Assembly: GCA_011391125.1 (NCBI GenBank)
Contig: JAABRE010000020.1
Location: 1 to 64,000, forward strand
Length of the DNA stretch: 64,000 bases
From: Synechococcales cyanobacterium S06
GTDB taxonomy: Bacteria > Cyanobacteriota > Cyanobacteriia > Cyanobacteriales > JAABRE01
Direction of reading: 5' to 3'
This document shows positions 9,890 through 21,091 of this stretch, piece after piece. Numbering within the stretch: the stretch's first letter is position 1; each line of letters begins with the position of its first letter. The notes under the pieces were generated by a model. The model was given only the letters and a program-made list of their open reading frames with translations, ran no database searches and had not been told where the DNA came from. Position numbers and translations under genes: made by a program.

Positions 9890-10420
9890 ATGCCGAAAGA
9901 AACTTATATCCCCTTTTTGTTAGAATTGTTTAGAAAATATGGTTATGATGGTGCAACTCTTTCTAAAATCTCTAAGGCTACTGGTTTAGGAAAGGCTAGT
10001 CTTTATCATCACTTTCCAGGTGGTAAAGATGAGATGGTGGACTCAGTTTTAGATTATTTACAGCAATGGTTAAAACAATATATTTTGCCCTCCCTACGTC
10101 AAAAAGGGGACTATAAAACTAGGTTAAAGTTAATGGGCGATCGCTTATTAGAACTTTATCAAGGAGGAGAGCAACCCTGTTTATTTGCCATTTTATTATT
10201 AGGTTCGGCCCGTGATCTATTCCATGAGCGAGTTAAGGATTTATTTTTAGTTTGGATTGAGGAGATGACTCAAGTATTTTTGGAGACGGGAATGGACAAA
10301 TTATCGGCCCAAGAAAAAGCCGAAGATGTGGCGATCGCTATTCAAGGTTCATTAATTTTATCCCAAGCCTTAAATAGTGTTTTACCATTTCAAAGAGTTA
10401 TTAAACAACTTTCAATCTAA
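9890..10420 (+). CDS. TetR/AcrR family transcriptional regulator
   Basis: FRKYGYDGATLSKISKATGLGKASLYHHFPGGKDEM helix-turn-helix. Confidence 0.95.
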   Translation: MPKETYIPFLLELFRKYGYDGATLSKISKATGLGKASLYHHFPGGKDEMVDSVLDYLQQWLKQYILPSLRQKGDYKTRLKLMGDRLLELYQGGEQPCLFAILLLGSARDLFHERVKDLFLVWIEEMTQVFLETGMDKLSAQEKAEDVAIAIQGSLILSQALNSVLPFQRVIKQLSI

Positions 10421-10435
10421 ATGTAGAGTAAAAAT

Positions 10436-11311
10436 TTATCTAGCTAAAAAATCCCTAACTAAACTTAAATAAGTTTCGGCATCTTCTAACATGGGAAAAT
10501 GGGCTGTATTTGGCATTTCCACATATTCAATTTTGTCATTTAATTCCGCAGCTTTACGCCCCATTTTAGCCGGAATAATAATATCTTTTTCCCCGGCAAC
10601 CAATAAAGTTGGTATAGTAACTTTAGCAAATTCTAAAGGCATAATTTCCACAGCTTTTTTACTCACAGAAGTGAAAATTGTACCCAAAGCAGCGTCATAA
10701 TCAGCTAATAAAAAATCCTCTAAAAAAGCCTTACTTAAATCCCTGGAAATAGGACGATGTAAAAACCGCGCCATAAACATTTTATCGGCAAAAGGAAAGT
10801 TTAAAAACCAATTATAACGAAACTTAACCACATAACCTCCAAACTGATAAAAGGCTGCAAAGGCCTTTTCATCATATTCAAAAATGCCGCTACAGGTCAA
10901 AATTGCTTTATTGACCTTTTCAGGATAGCGATTGAGGAATAAAGTAGCCACGGACGCTCCCATGGAATGGGCATTCAAATAGACGGTTTTTAAACCCAAC
11001 TGCTCTAAAAAAACGGCCAAATCTTCGGCATATTCCTCAAGTTCATAGGATAAATCCGAAGATTTAGTCAGTTTCGATCGCCCAAACCCTCGTAAATCAT
11101 ATAACAAACAATCAAACTGCCCTGACAAAGCTTCAGCAGTGCTGCGCCAATAGCGGCTAGAACCGCCCCAACCGTGAAGAAACACCATGACAGGCTTTTT
11201 AACGTCATTTTTAGTAAAAACTTCATTTTGTTCGGTGACTATGCCTTCTTGGCGACTACAGAGCCACCTATAGTAATGATCAACACCGCGTACCGTCAGA
11301 TAATTAGTCAT
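10436..11311 (-). CDS. Alpha/beta hydrolase
   Basis: FLHGWGGSSRYW, NAHSMGASVA nucleophile elbow, GEKDIIIP. Confidence 0.92.
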   Translation of the reverse strand: MTNYLTVRGVDHYYRWLCSRQEGIVTEQNEVFTKNDVKKPVMVFLHGWGGSSRYWRSTAEALSGQFDCLLYDLRGFGRSKLTKSSDLSYELEEYAEDLAVFLEQLGLKTVYLNAHSMGASVATLFLNRYPEKVNKAILTCSGIFEYDEKAFAAFYQFGGYVVKFRYNWFLNFPFADKMFMARFLHRPISRDLSKAFLEDFLLADYDAALGTIFTSVSKKAVEIMPLEFAKVTIPTLLVAGEKDIIIPAKMGRKAAELNDKIEYVEMPNTAHFPMLEDAETYLSLVRDFLAR

Positions 11312-11315
11312 CTTC

Positions 11316-12653
11316 CTAAGCTGATTCGGGTTTTCTAATTGTCGAGGGCAACACCAACAATTCCGCCGTGGAGCGCTTCTCGACCATTTCCTTAGTAATC
11401 ATACAACGGCGCAGGTCTTTACGGGAGGGCAATTCATACATGACATCCAACATTAATTCCTCAACAATGCCCCGTAACGCTCTCGCTCCGGTTTTGCGGC
11501 GATATGCTTCTTGGGCGATCGCCTTAATTGCATCGGTTTTAAAGTCAAGCTGCACATTGTCCATACGCAACAACTTCTGATATTGCTTAACCAAAGCGTT
11601 GCGAGGTTGAGTAAGGATAGCAATGAGAGCGGCTTCATCCAAAGATTCCAAAGAAGCCATCACCGGAATCCGGCCGACAAATTCAGGAATCATGCCAAAC
11701 TTAACCAAATCATCTGGTTCTAATTGTTTCAATAAATCTGCTGTGCGTTTTTCCTTAGAAGCTGCTTCTCCGGGCTGGACAAAACCCATGGATTTTTTGC
11801 CCAAACGCTGGTCAATAATGCGTTCGAGACCAACAAAAGCGCCACCACAGATAAAGAGAATATTGCTCGTATCAATGGAAATACAATCCTGATAGGGATG
11901 TTTGCGGCCTCCTTGGGGGGGAACATTGGCGACAGTACCTTCGAGCATTTTCAAAAGAGCTTGTTGTACGCCTTCTCCTGAAACATCGCGAGTAATGGAA
12001 GTATTCTCACTCTTACGGGCAATCTTATCTATTTCATCAATGTAAATAATTCCCCGTTGGGCTTCTTCTACATCCATACCGGACACTTGCAACAGACGGA
12101 GCAGGATATTTTCCACATCTTCGCCAACGTAACCAGCTTCAGTTAAAGTAGTAGCATCGGCCACCGCAAAAGGTACATCAAGAATTTTCGCCAAAGTTTG
12201 AGCCAACAGAGTTTTCCCCGAACCCGTTGGACCCATTAACAAAATATTCGATTTTTGCAACTCTACATGATCATCAGTTCCCTGGCCGGCCTGTTTCCCT
12301 TCCACAAAACTGAGACGTTTGTAATGGTTGTAAACCGCAACGGAAAGCACTTTTTTGGCTTCTTCTTGACCAATGACATGATCATCAAGATGTTTTTTAA
12401 TTTCCCTTGGTTTAGGAATTTGGCTTAAATTCAAACGATCCTTACTACGTCTGCGTTTGGGAGCTGGTTGTTCACGAGGATTAGGAGTGGACATGGGACC
12501 TGTTTCGTCCATTAGTTCTTCATCTAAAATTTCGTTACATAATTCAACACATTCATCACAAATATAGACTCCGGGGCCGGCAATCAACTTCCTGACTTGT
12601 TCTTGAAATTTGCCACAAAAAGAGCATTTTAGATGGGCATCGTATTTAGACAT
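11316..12653 (-). CDS. clpX: ATP-dependent Clp protease ATP-binding subunit ClpX
   Basis: Zn finger [36 protein letters not shown]. Confidence 0.98.
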   Translation of the reverse strand: MSKYDAHLKCSFCGKFQEQVRKLIAGPGVYICDECVELCNEILDEELMDETGPMSTPNPREQPAPKRRRSKDRLNLSQIPKPREIKKHLDDHVIGQEEAKKVLSVAVYNHYKRLSFVEGKQAGQGTDDHVELQKSNILLMGPTGSGKTLLAQTLAKILDVPFAVADATTLTEAGYVGEDVENILLRLLQVSGMDVEEAQRGIIYIDEIDKIARKSENTSITRDVSGEGVQQALLKMLEGTVANVPPQGGRKHPYQDCISIDTSNILFICGGAFVGLERIIDQRLGKKSMGFVQPGEAASKEKRTADLLKQLEPDDLVKFGMIPEFVGRIPVMASLESLDEAALIAILTQPRNALVKQYQKLLRMDNVQLDFKTDAIKAIAQEAYRRKTGARALRGIVEELMLDVMYELPSRKDLRRCMITKEMVEKRSTAELLVLPSTIRKPESA

Positions 12654-12674
12654 AGACAGCCTCTGGGTATTTGT

Positions 12675-13373
12675 TTATAATGATGTTACAGTAATTTTCG
12701 GTTGAGAAGAGCCACCACGGCAAATAACCTGATCAATTAAGCCATACTCTTGGGCATCTTGGGAAGACATATAAAAATCACGATCAGTATCGGCCTCAAT
12801 GCGGTCAAAAGGCTGACCGGTATGACTAGCTAATAACTCATTTAATCTCTGTTTAATATAGAGAATTTCTCTTGCCTGAATTTCAATTTCAACAGCTTGT
12901 CCTTGGGCTCCTCCCAAGGGTTGGTGAATCATAATCCGAGAACTTGGTAGGGCCATGCGTTTTCCTTTTGTTCCACCGGCGAGTAAAAAAGCGCCCATAC
13001 TCGCAGCGATACCATAACAAGTTGTCACCACATCGGGGCGAATTTGCTGCATGGTGTCATAAATAGCCAGGCCTGAATAAACTGAACCACCGGGGGAATT
13101 GATATATAATTGAATATCCTTTTCTGGGTCTTCGGCTTCTAAGAATAACAATTGGGCCACGATGGAATCAGCCACAATATCATCGATGGCTGTTCCTAAA
13201 AAGATAATCCGTTCACGTAACAAACGGGAATAAATATCAAAAGCCCGTTCGCCCATGCCCGATTGTTCTACAACCATGGGTACAATATTAACCACATTGT
13301 GACCAGCAACAGCGTGGATCGAAGGAGCTAAATAACTATTAATTGGATAAGTTCCAGATTGTGATTTCACCAT
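12675..13373 (-). CDS. clpP: ATP-dependent Clp protease proteolytic subunit
   Basis: [44 protein letters not shown]. Confidence 0.97.
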   Translation of the reverse strand: MVKSQSGTYPINSYLAPSIHAVAGHNVVNIVPMVVEQSGMGERAFDIYSRLLRERIIFLGTAIDDIVADSIVAQLLFLEAEDPEKDIQLYINSPGGSVYSGLAIYDTMQQIRPDVVTTCYGIAASMGAFLLAGGTKGKRMALPSSRIMIHQPLGGAQGQAVEIEIQAREILYIKQRLNELLASHTGQPFDRIEADTDRDFYMSSQDAQEYGLIDQVICRGGSSQPKITVTSL

Positions 13374-13572
13374 AACAATTAAATTTTTTCAGGCCTTTTT
13401 GTAATGATTTCTATTTTTTATTATGTCCTATTTTTCAGACAAATGGGGATTTTATCAGGATTAATAGAATTGACAAGATTTACTGGATCAAGACAGGTTT
13501 GAGCCGGCCAATTTTGTCAGTCTTATCAATCTTGTTCACCAAGAAGAGAAACTGTAGGATGATGTGTCATTT

Positions 13573-13600
13573 CAGTTATCAGTTATCAGTTATCAGTTAA
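13573..13600. repeat. Heptad tandem repeat (CAGTTAT)n
   Basis: Consecutive AGTTATC units. Confidence 0.8.
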
Positions 13601-13602
13601 CA

Positions 13603-13630
13603 GTAGGGGTTAACGGCCGTTAACCCCTAC
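13603..13630. repeat. Palindrome GTAGGGGTTAACGGCCGTTAACCCCTAC
   Basis: Perfect 28-bp palindrome; related to GTAGGGGCGAACGGCCGTTCGCCCGTAC near 29977. Confidence 0.85.
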
Positions 13631-13776
13631 ACCTTTAGCGGTAGCTTGACAATCATGAATATTTTTATTACTTCCCTCCTCCCGTCAGTGATCAGTTAAC
13701 AATTGATAACTGATCACTGGTAACTGTTAACTGAGGGGAGGGAAGGGAACCCTTACACAGTTTTTCTGGTCAAGGG

Positions 13777-15123
13777 TTAATTGTCAATGGTTTCCGTGGT
13801 TTCTGGTTCTTGTTTCAAACTGCCTTCGGGGACAAGTTCCAGATTAGCCCGGTCTTTTAACCAATCAAGTGTTGCTTCTCTGATTAAATCACTTTCCACA
13901 AATTCTTTAAGACGGTTAGGATCTACATTTTGACCGGCTAATTGTTCTTGAACTTCTTTAATTTTCTCTTGTAATTTTTCTGGAGAAATCTCAACAGATT
14001 CTCGTTTCGCAATTTCTTCAAGAATTAAGGAAGTTTTCAGATTATTAATTGCTTCTGGTTTGGTTCTTTCTCTCATGACCGGTATAGTTTCAGCATTTAA
14101 TAAACGCTTAATATCGATACCCATGTTTTGCATTTGCATGGCACTTTGGGTTAACAAAGTATCCACTTCTTTTTGAACCATGCTATCTGGTAAATCGAAA
14201 TTACCCAATTTTACCAACTCATTAATAATCGCTTCGTGAATATTATTACGGGTGGAATTAGTCGCTTTTTCTTGATACTGTTTTTCTAAAGATTCCCGTA
14301 ATTCTGCTACTGTTTTATATTCACTAACTTCGGCAGCAAAGTCATCATCTAATTCGGGTAATTCTTTCTCTTTAATATCCCTTAAAGTGATGGTGAAAAC
14401 GGCGGCTTTGCCAGCCAAATCAGTGTTGCCATAATCTTCGGGGAAACTGACTGAGATTTCTCGCGTTTCCTCAATATTCATTCCAGCGACTCCTTCGAGT
14501 AGGCCGTCAATCAGTTTACCAGCAGCCATTTCAATTTGAAAATCCGTAGCTGAAGCTCCTTCAATCAATTCCCCACCTTCGGCAAAACGGCCGTCATAGT
14601 CAATGACGACAACATCACCCATTTGTGCGGGACGATTTTCCACGGGCACTAAAATCGCTTTTTTATTGCGATATTCTTCGATCAAATTATCCACTTCTTC
14701 GGGTTTATAGATAATTTCTTCGGCTTTAAGGTTCAATCCCGCGTAATTTTCGATCGCCACTTGGGGAGGGACATCAAAAGAAGCGGAGAAGGTCATGGGT
14801 TGACCGGGTTCGTAACTTTCGATGAGTTTCTCAAATTCCGTGCGAAGTTGATAATTACCTAAAGCTGTGAGGGACTCCTGTTTGAGAGCTTCATCCACGC
14901 TATTTTGGATTAATTCTTCTAAAACGGCGGCTTTAATTCTTTGAGTGCCTAATCTTTGTAACAAAATTTGACGGGGTACTTTTCCCTTGCGAAACCCAGG
15001 AATATTGCTAGAGCGTGCAAGGTTTTGGACAACGGTATTGTAGGTATTTTGGGAGGTTTCGGCGGAAATTTCGATTTCTAAAGCAATTTGACTATGTTCT
15101 AATCTTTCCTGGGTTACTTTCAT
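13777..15123 (-). CDS. tig: Trigger factor
   Basis: GFRKGKVPRQILLQRLG, VIDYDGRFAEGG; upstream of clpP-clpX. Confidence 0.97.
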   Translation of the reverse strand: MKVTQERLEHSQIALEIEISAETSQNTYNTVVQNLARSSNIPGFRKGKVPRQILLQRLGTQRIKAAVLEELIQNSVDEALKQESLTALGNYQLRTEFEKLIESYEPGQPMTFSASFDVPPQVAIENYAGLNLKAEEIIYKPEEVDNLIEEYRNKKAILVPVENRPAQMGDVVVIDYDGRFAEGGELIEGASATDFQIEMAAGKLIDGLLEGVAGMNIEETREISVSFPEDYGNTDLAGKAAVFTITLRDIKEKELPELDDDFAAEVSEYKTVAELRESLEKQYQEKATNSTRNNIHEAIINELVKLGNFDLPDSMVQKEVDTLLTQSAMQMQNMGIDIKRLLNAETIPVMRERTKPEAINNLKTSLILEEIAKRESVEISPEKLQEKIKEVQEQLAGQNVDPNRLKEFVESDLIREATLDWLKDRANLELVPEGSLKQEPETTETIDN

Positions 15124-15682
15124 TGATGCTTCTGGTGATAACTATTACTAAACTATAAGGATTTTGACTCTAACCATTACTGATTAGAAGGTCTCAAGGT
15201 TAACCGGTTGCGGAATTTTTTATTCTTTAACTTGGTTATGGTTCAAGGCCGTCTTTTTTTGATTCCACTTGCTAATTAGCAAATTTCAAAAAACACATTT
15301 TATCTAGGATATACTATTTTAGCAGTTTAATGTTGCTTATTTTCGGTGAACCTATCTGATAATATTATATAGATGTCATCATCGTTAGATAATTTGTCTC
15401 ACCACCGATAAAGGTAATCTCCCGCCACTGTCTTGCTATAAAAATCATTCTCGACTGGCTATTGACAAATTTAACTTTTTGTGCTACGTTGAAATTTAAC
15501 TAGCAGAATTTAAGTCACTGCTCGTAAATCTAGTATTTTCCGGTAATATAGTAATTCCAAATAAAAATTAAACAAAAGTTTTTAGTTTGTTGTTGGACTT
15601 TAGTCCTAAGAAGCGCTAAAGCGCAACTACGAACCTATTTTTCAACTGTTTTAATCTTAATTGGAATCACTATAACTGTAAA

Positions 15683-15912
15683 ATAAGAGCAGTTGCAGTC
15701 TAAGTCTTGAGAGGACTACGTTAGTTAAGTTATCATACCCTAGGATGAACGCCAGTTCTAGGCTCTATGTTCAAGTGTTAAATAAGTCCGACTAGACGGC
15801 CGTGTACTTGAAATGACAAGCTTTTCCAACATTGACGAGGCAAACTTTACCCGTGACAACGGAGATTAAAAATAATAGTACCGAGGCTTTGCTTTGGTAC
15901 TATTATTTTTAT
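15683..15912 (+). ncRNA. Candidate structured leader RNA or sRNA upstream of kdpA, class unknown
   Basis: Several local hairpins (AGTC-TTGAGAG-GACT, CCTAG...CTAGG, TTCAAGT...ACTTGAA, CCGT-GACA-ACGG), then a strong terminator; no ORF; 5' end inferred only from a TATAAC-like -10 at 15671. Confidence 0.45.
15868..15912 (+). terminator. Rho-independent terminator upstream of kdpA
   Basis: AAAAATAATAGTACC-GAGGCTTTGCTTT-GGTACTATTATTTTT. Confidence 0.85.
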
Positions 15913-15975
15913 AACAACTACCAATACATAAGGCCGACTGGATATTGGTAATTAGCTGTCCTTCTAATTTTGCTT

Positions 15976-17649
15976 ATGTTACAAATTGCAGTCACTTTAA
16001 TAATTATAGTGGCGATCGCCCCTATTTTTGGCGCTTCTATGGCACAGGTTTTTTTAGGAAAACCGACGTTTTTGGACCGTTTTTTAACCCCGATAGAAAG
16101 CTTAATTTACCGAGTTATTAGGCCTGGTTCTCAAGAAACGATGACGGGATGGGAATATATTAGGGCGATTTTATACAGTAATTTAGTGATGGGAATTTGG
16201 GTTTATTTAATCCTAATTTTACAGGGAATTTTACCCTTAAATCCAACCAATTTAGCTGGTGTAAACTGGGATTTAGCTTTACATACAACCATCTCGTTTT
16301 TAACTAATACTAATCAGCAACATTATGCGGGGGAAACTACCCTAAGTTATGCTAGTCAGGTGTTAGCTTTAGGGTTTTTAATGTTTACTTCAGCAGGTAC
16401 TGGATTATCAGTAGGAATTGCTTTTATTCGGGGTGTAACTGGGAGAAATTTAGGTAATTTTTATGTGGACTTAACTCAATCTATTACCCGAATTTTACTA
16501 CCTATTTCCCTAATTTCAGCCCTTCTTTTACTGTTATCAGGAGTTCCAGAAACCTTAGCAAATCCAGTAACTGTGACAACCTTAGAAGGTAATACACAAA
16601 TTATTGCAGTTGGTTCGGTGGCACATTTTGAAAGTATTAAACAATTAGGAGAAATGGTGGCGGTTTTTTCGGTGTAAATTCTGCTCATCCCTTGGAAAAT
16701 CCTAACGGTTTTTCTAATTTATTAGAGATGATTTTAATAAGGTTAATTCCCACGTCATTAATTTTTACTTATGGCATTTTTGCTAATAATAAAAAGCAAG
16801 CAATTTTTATTTTTTCCCTCGTTTTTGCTATCTTTTTAATCGGGGTTATTTTAACGGCGATCGGCGAATTTCAAGCTAATCCTTTGGTAAATAAACTGTT
16901 AGAAACTCCCTCTCCTAATTTAGAAGGAAAAGAAGTCAGAGTTGGTTGGGCTTCTACTGCATTCTGGTCGGTAATGACGACAGGGACAATGACCGGTGCA
17001 GTCAATGGAATGTTAGATTCTTTTATGCCAACTGGTGGTTTTATTCTCTTATTTAACCTGTTTTTACAGATAGTTTGGGGAGGTCAAGGAAGTGGAACTG
17101 CTTATCTATTTGTCTATTTAATTCTCTCGGTATTTCTAACAGGATTAATGGTGGGAAGAACTCCTGAATTTTTAGGCAGGAAAATTGAAAAACCGGAGAT
17201 AGTTTTAAGCAGTCTAATCTTATTAATTCACCCAATTGCTGTGTTAATTCCCAGTGCAGTTACTTTAGCTTTTCCGGAAATATTAGCGGGAATAACTAAC
17301 CCTAATTCCCATGGACTTGCCCAAGTTGTCTATGAATATGCTTCCGCTTCTGCTAATAATAGATCGGGTTTTGAAGGGTTAATAGATAATACTAAATGGT
17401 GGAATTTAAGCACTTGTTTTAGTTTATTAATAGGCCGTTATATTCCCATTATTGCTTTAATTTTATTAGCAGATAGTTTATCGCAAAAAAAACCTGTTCC
17501 TTTAACTCTGGGTACTTTAAGAACTGATACTGTCTTATTTACAGGAGTCACAGGGGGAGTAATTTTAATTTTAGGAGCTTTAACTTTTTTCCCTATTTTA
17601 GCTTTAGGACAGATCCGCCGAAGCTTTAGAAATTGCGCAAAATTTGTAA
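15976..17649 (+). pseudogene. kdpA: Potassium-transporting ATPase subunit A, frameshifted (ORFs 15970-16677 and 16692-17687)
   Basis: QLG[1-nt deletion][22 protein letters not shown] across two frames; possible second shift near 17612-17617 ([13 protein letters not shown]). Confidence 0.9.
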
Positions 17650-17658
17650 CCTTTAATT

Positions 17659-17725
17659 GTAGGGTGGGCAAATATTTTAATATTTAATAAAAGGACAAGT
17701 ATGATTAATAATTTGCCCACCTTAC
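17659..17725. repeat. Family B palindromic element (GTAGGGTGGGCAAAT...ATTTGCCCACCTTAC) between kdpA and kdpB
   Basis: 15-bp arms with one mismatch. Confidence 0.8.
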
Positions 17726-17755
17726 CCAAATGAAAGTAAGTTAAATTTTAAAATT

Positions 17756-19831
17756 ATGCTGAAAAAAAATAGTTTTTTTGTCCCTCGAACGCAACGTAAA
17801 CACACCGCAAAAGCAAGTAATAAAGGCCTGTACCAAAGGGCAATTCAACAATCTTTTGTCAAATTAATTCCCCGTATTGCCATCAAAAATCCGGTCATGT
17901 TTTTAGTTTGGGTAGGGACAATTATTACGGCTTTAGTAACAATAAATCCGGCTCTTTTTGGGGATTAAAATACAGCAAATCAACGCTTTTTTAACGCTTT
18001 AATTACTCTGATTCTTTTCTTTACTGTGGTATTTGCTAATTTTGCTGAAGCAGTGTCCGAAGGTAGGGGAAAAGCTCAAGCTGACGCTCTCCGCGCTACG
18101 AAAAGTGAGACAACTGCTCGATTAATTTAGGCCGATGGTTCAATAAAAGAAGTTCCTTCAACCAATTTGCGGCGAGGAGATCAAATTGAGATCATTGCCG
18201 GAGACATCATTCCTGCTAATGGCGAAGTAATCGGCGGTTTGGCTTTTGTTGATAATTCCGCCATTACGTGGGAATCTGCTCCTGTGTTGAAACAACCCGG
18301 CACAGATATTGCCAGTTCCGTCACCGGTGGTACGCGTATTATTTCTGATCAATTGTTGCTTCGAGTAACCGCGGATCCCGGTCAGGGTTTTATTGACCGC
18401 ATGATCGCCTTGGTGGAAGGTTCAGAACGCAGCAAAACCCCGAATGAAATCGCTTTGACGGTACTTTTAGCCGTTTTAACTCAAGTCTTTTTGATTGTCA
18501 TTGCCACTTTACCCACTATTGCTAATTACGTCAAAAGTTCGGTCAGTATTGCGGTGTTAATCGCTCTCCTAGTTGCACTTATTACCACAACAATTGGCGG
18601 TCTCCTCAGTGCGATCGGCATCGCCGGGATGGACAGGGTCGCACAATTCAACATGATTGCCAAGTCAGGGCGCGCTGTGGAAGCTTGCGGCGATATAACT
18701 ACCCTCGTTTTAGACAAAACGGGGACGATTACGTTAGGAAATCGACTTGCGGAGGAGTTTATTCCTGTTAATGGTCATTCTGTGGTGGAAGTTGCCGAAA
18801 TTTCGCTGAATTCAAGCATTTTTGACGAAACCCCCGAGGGGCGATCGATTGTCACTTTAGCGGAAAAATTGGGTACAAATTGCAATTTTGACAGGGATTT
18901 GGCGATGGGAGTTGAATTTTCAGCCAGAACTCGCATGAGTGGTACAGATTTACCCGATGGTTGGGAAATTCGTAAATGTGCTGTAGAGGCGATCAAGGGT
19001 TTTGTGCGATCGCGGGGAGGTCAAGTACCTGACGACCTCAACCACGCTTTTGAACAGGTGTCCCGATTGGGTGGTACACCCTTGGCCGTTTGTCAAAATA
19101 GCGAGATTTTCGGGGTAATTTACCTGAAAGACATCATAAAACCCGGAATTAAGGAACGTTTCGACCAATTACGCCGTATGGGTATCCGTAGCGTCATGTT
19201 AACCGGTGATAATCAGATTACCGCTTCTGTAATTGCCGAAGAAGCAGGGGTAGATGATTTTATCGCCGAAGCGACTCCCGAAGACAAAATGGAGGTGATT
19301 AAAAGTGAGCAGCAAAAAGGCAAGTTGGTGGCCATGACGGGGGATGGTACAAATGACGCTCCGGCCTTAGCTCAAGCGAATGTGGGAGTGGCAATGAATT
19401 CCGGAACACAGGCCGCGAAGGAGGCCGCCAACATGGTTGATTTAGATTCCGACCCAACAAAATTGATTGATATTGTTACCATTGGTAAGCAATTATTAAT
19501 AACTAGAGGAGCTTTAACTACCTTTTCAATTGCTAATGACGTGGCGAAATATTTTGCCATTATTCCTGCTATTTTTGCGGATAAAATTGGTAGTTTAAAT
19601 ATTATGGGATTAGTCAGTCCAGAATCAGCAATTTTATCCGCTTTAATTTACAATGCTCTGATTATTCTTGCTTTAATTCCTTTAGCTTTAAAAGGGGTTA
19701 AATTTCGCCCTTTAACTGCGGATCAATTATTACAACGTAACATTTTTATTTATGGTTTAGGAGGATTTATTGCTCCTTTTATTGCCATTAAAATTATTGA
19801 TGTTATCATTGGTAATATTGGTTTAAGTTAG
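17756..19831 (+). pseudogene. kdpB: Potassium-transporting ATPase subunit B, interrupted by in-frame TAA (17966-17968) and TAG (18128-18130)
   Basis: One continuous frame: ...[78 protein letters not shown]...[12 protein letters not shown]. Confidence 0.93.
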
Positions 19832-19856
19832 CCATGTATTAAATTTGATTAGACAA

Positions 19857-20120
19857 ATGAAAAGCATTAATATTTCTTTACCAGACTCTATGGATACTTA
19901 CATTAAAGAACAAGTTAAAATTCACGGTTATAATACCGTCAGTGAGTATCTACAAAACTTAATTAATCAGGATCAAAAACGTCAAGCGAATGAAAAATTA
20001 GAACAGTTACTTTTAAAATCTTTAGATTCTGGAGAAGCTACAGAAATGACAAACCAAAATTGGTTAGACATTCGTCAATCTGTAAGGTCAGAGAGGGATT
20101 CAGATTATTTTAGAAGGTGA
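19857..20120 (+). CDS. ParD/RHH-family antitoxin-like protein (orphan)
   Basis: MKSINISLPDSMDTYIKEQVKIHGYNTVSEYLQNLINQDQKR; no ParE-like ORF follows. Confidence 0.75.
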   Translation: MKSINISLPDSMDTYIKEQVKIHGYNTVSEYLQNLINQDQKRQANEKLEQLLLKSLDSGEATEMTNQNWLDIRQSVRSERDSDYFRR

Positions 20121-20258
20121 TTTAGAATAGTCATTTTTAATGTTTAAATTGTAAAGTGAATTAGAGGTTATTATTAACTATAATTTGATCAGTTTTTAGC
20201 TGCGTTGTAACCCACCAAAATAATTAACTACTAATATTACAAATTTGCTTTTTAATTT

Positions 20259-20483
20259 ATGGAACTAATTCCCGATATTTTGGCTCAATTTGTTAGGAAA
20301 AAATTACCTGTTTTCCTGTTAGGTTTATTGGGTTTTACTCTGATGATTGCTCCTCTGGTTTATGCAGCTAATGGAACTGTTTTAAGTCGTGGACAAGCCT
20401 ACTCGATCGCCCTTTTAGGTTTGGTAACTTTCAGTTTATTTATCTATCTTTTCATGGTCATTTTTCAACCGGAGAAATTTTAA
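20259..20483 (+). CDS. KdpF/KdpG-like small membrane subunit
   Basis: Two TM segments, C-terminal YLFMVIFQPEKF as in KdpF-type proteins; directly upstream of kdpC. Confidence 0.7.
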   Translation: MELIPDILAQFVRKKLPVFLLGLLGFTLMIAPLVYAANGTVLSRGQAYSIALLGLVTFSLFIYLFMVIFQPEKF

Positions 20484-20484
20484 T

Positions 20485-21066
20485 ATGAGTGTAGTTAGTG
20501 AAGTATCAAAAGCGGTTCGTTTTACCTTAGTTTTCTGGGTAATAACTGCGATTATTTATCCCTTAATTGTGTTAGGTTTCGGGATTTTATTTCCCTTTCA
20601 AGCTCAGGGAAGTTTATTAAAAAATGACCAAGGAATAGTAATTGGTTCTGCTTTAATTGGGCAAAATTTTCAGGATGATAAATACTTTTGGAGTCGGCCC
20701 AGTGCAGTTAATTATAGTACGGGAGAAAATGCCGGCAAAACTGGCATTTCTGGTGCAAGTAATTTAGCTCCTAGTAATCCAGAATTACTCAAAAGAATTA
20801 CCTCACAAATAGACATTTTAAAAGCGAAAAATTTACCCATAACTGCGGATTTAGTTTATAGTTCTGGTTCAGGATTAGACCCCCATATTACCTTAGAATC
20901 TGCCAAAAATCAGCTTAAAAGAGTCGCTCAAGCTCGTAATTTAGATACTAATTTAGTGGAGATTCTAATAACTAAAAATATTGACGAGAGATTTTTAGGA
21001 ATTTTTGGGGAACCGGGGGTTAATGTTTTTAAATTAAACCTTGCTTTAGATCAATTAAAATCTTAA
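20485..21066 (+). CDS. kdpC: Potassium-transporting ATPase subunit C
   Basis: SALIGQNFQDDKYFWSRPSAVNYS, GSGLDPHITLESAKNQLKRVAQAR. Confidence 0.95.
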   Translation: MSVVSEVSKAVRFTLVFWVITAIIYPLIVLGFGILFPFQAQGSLLKNDQGIVIGSALIGQNFQDDKYFWSRPSAVNYSTGENAGKTGISGASNLAPSNPELLKRITSQIDILKAKNLPITADLVYSSGSGLDPHITLESAKNQLKRVAQARNLDTNLVEILITKNIDERFLGIFGEPGVNVFKLNLALDQLKS

Positions 21067-21091
21067 TCAATAATGAGCAAACTTTATTAAT

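Noticed and set aside
11368-12000. Antisense ORFs over clpX (and similar ones over rpsB, tsf, rnj, kdpB)
   Set aside because: Opposite-strand shadows of strongly supported coding genes.
15683-15912. c-di-AMP (ydaO) riboswitch or 6S RNA
   Set aside because: The conserved ydaO motifs I remember (GGGGGAACC, GACAGCUAACC) are not visible, and no long closing stem typical of 6S was found. Left as unknown structured RNA.
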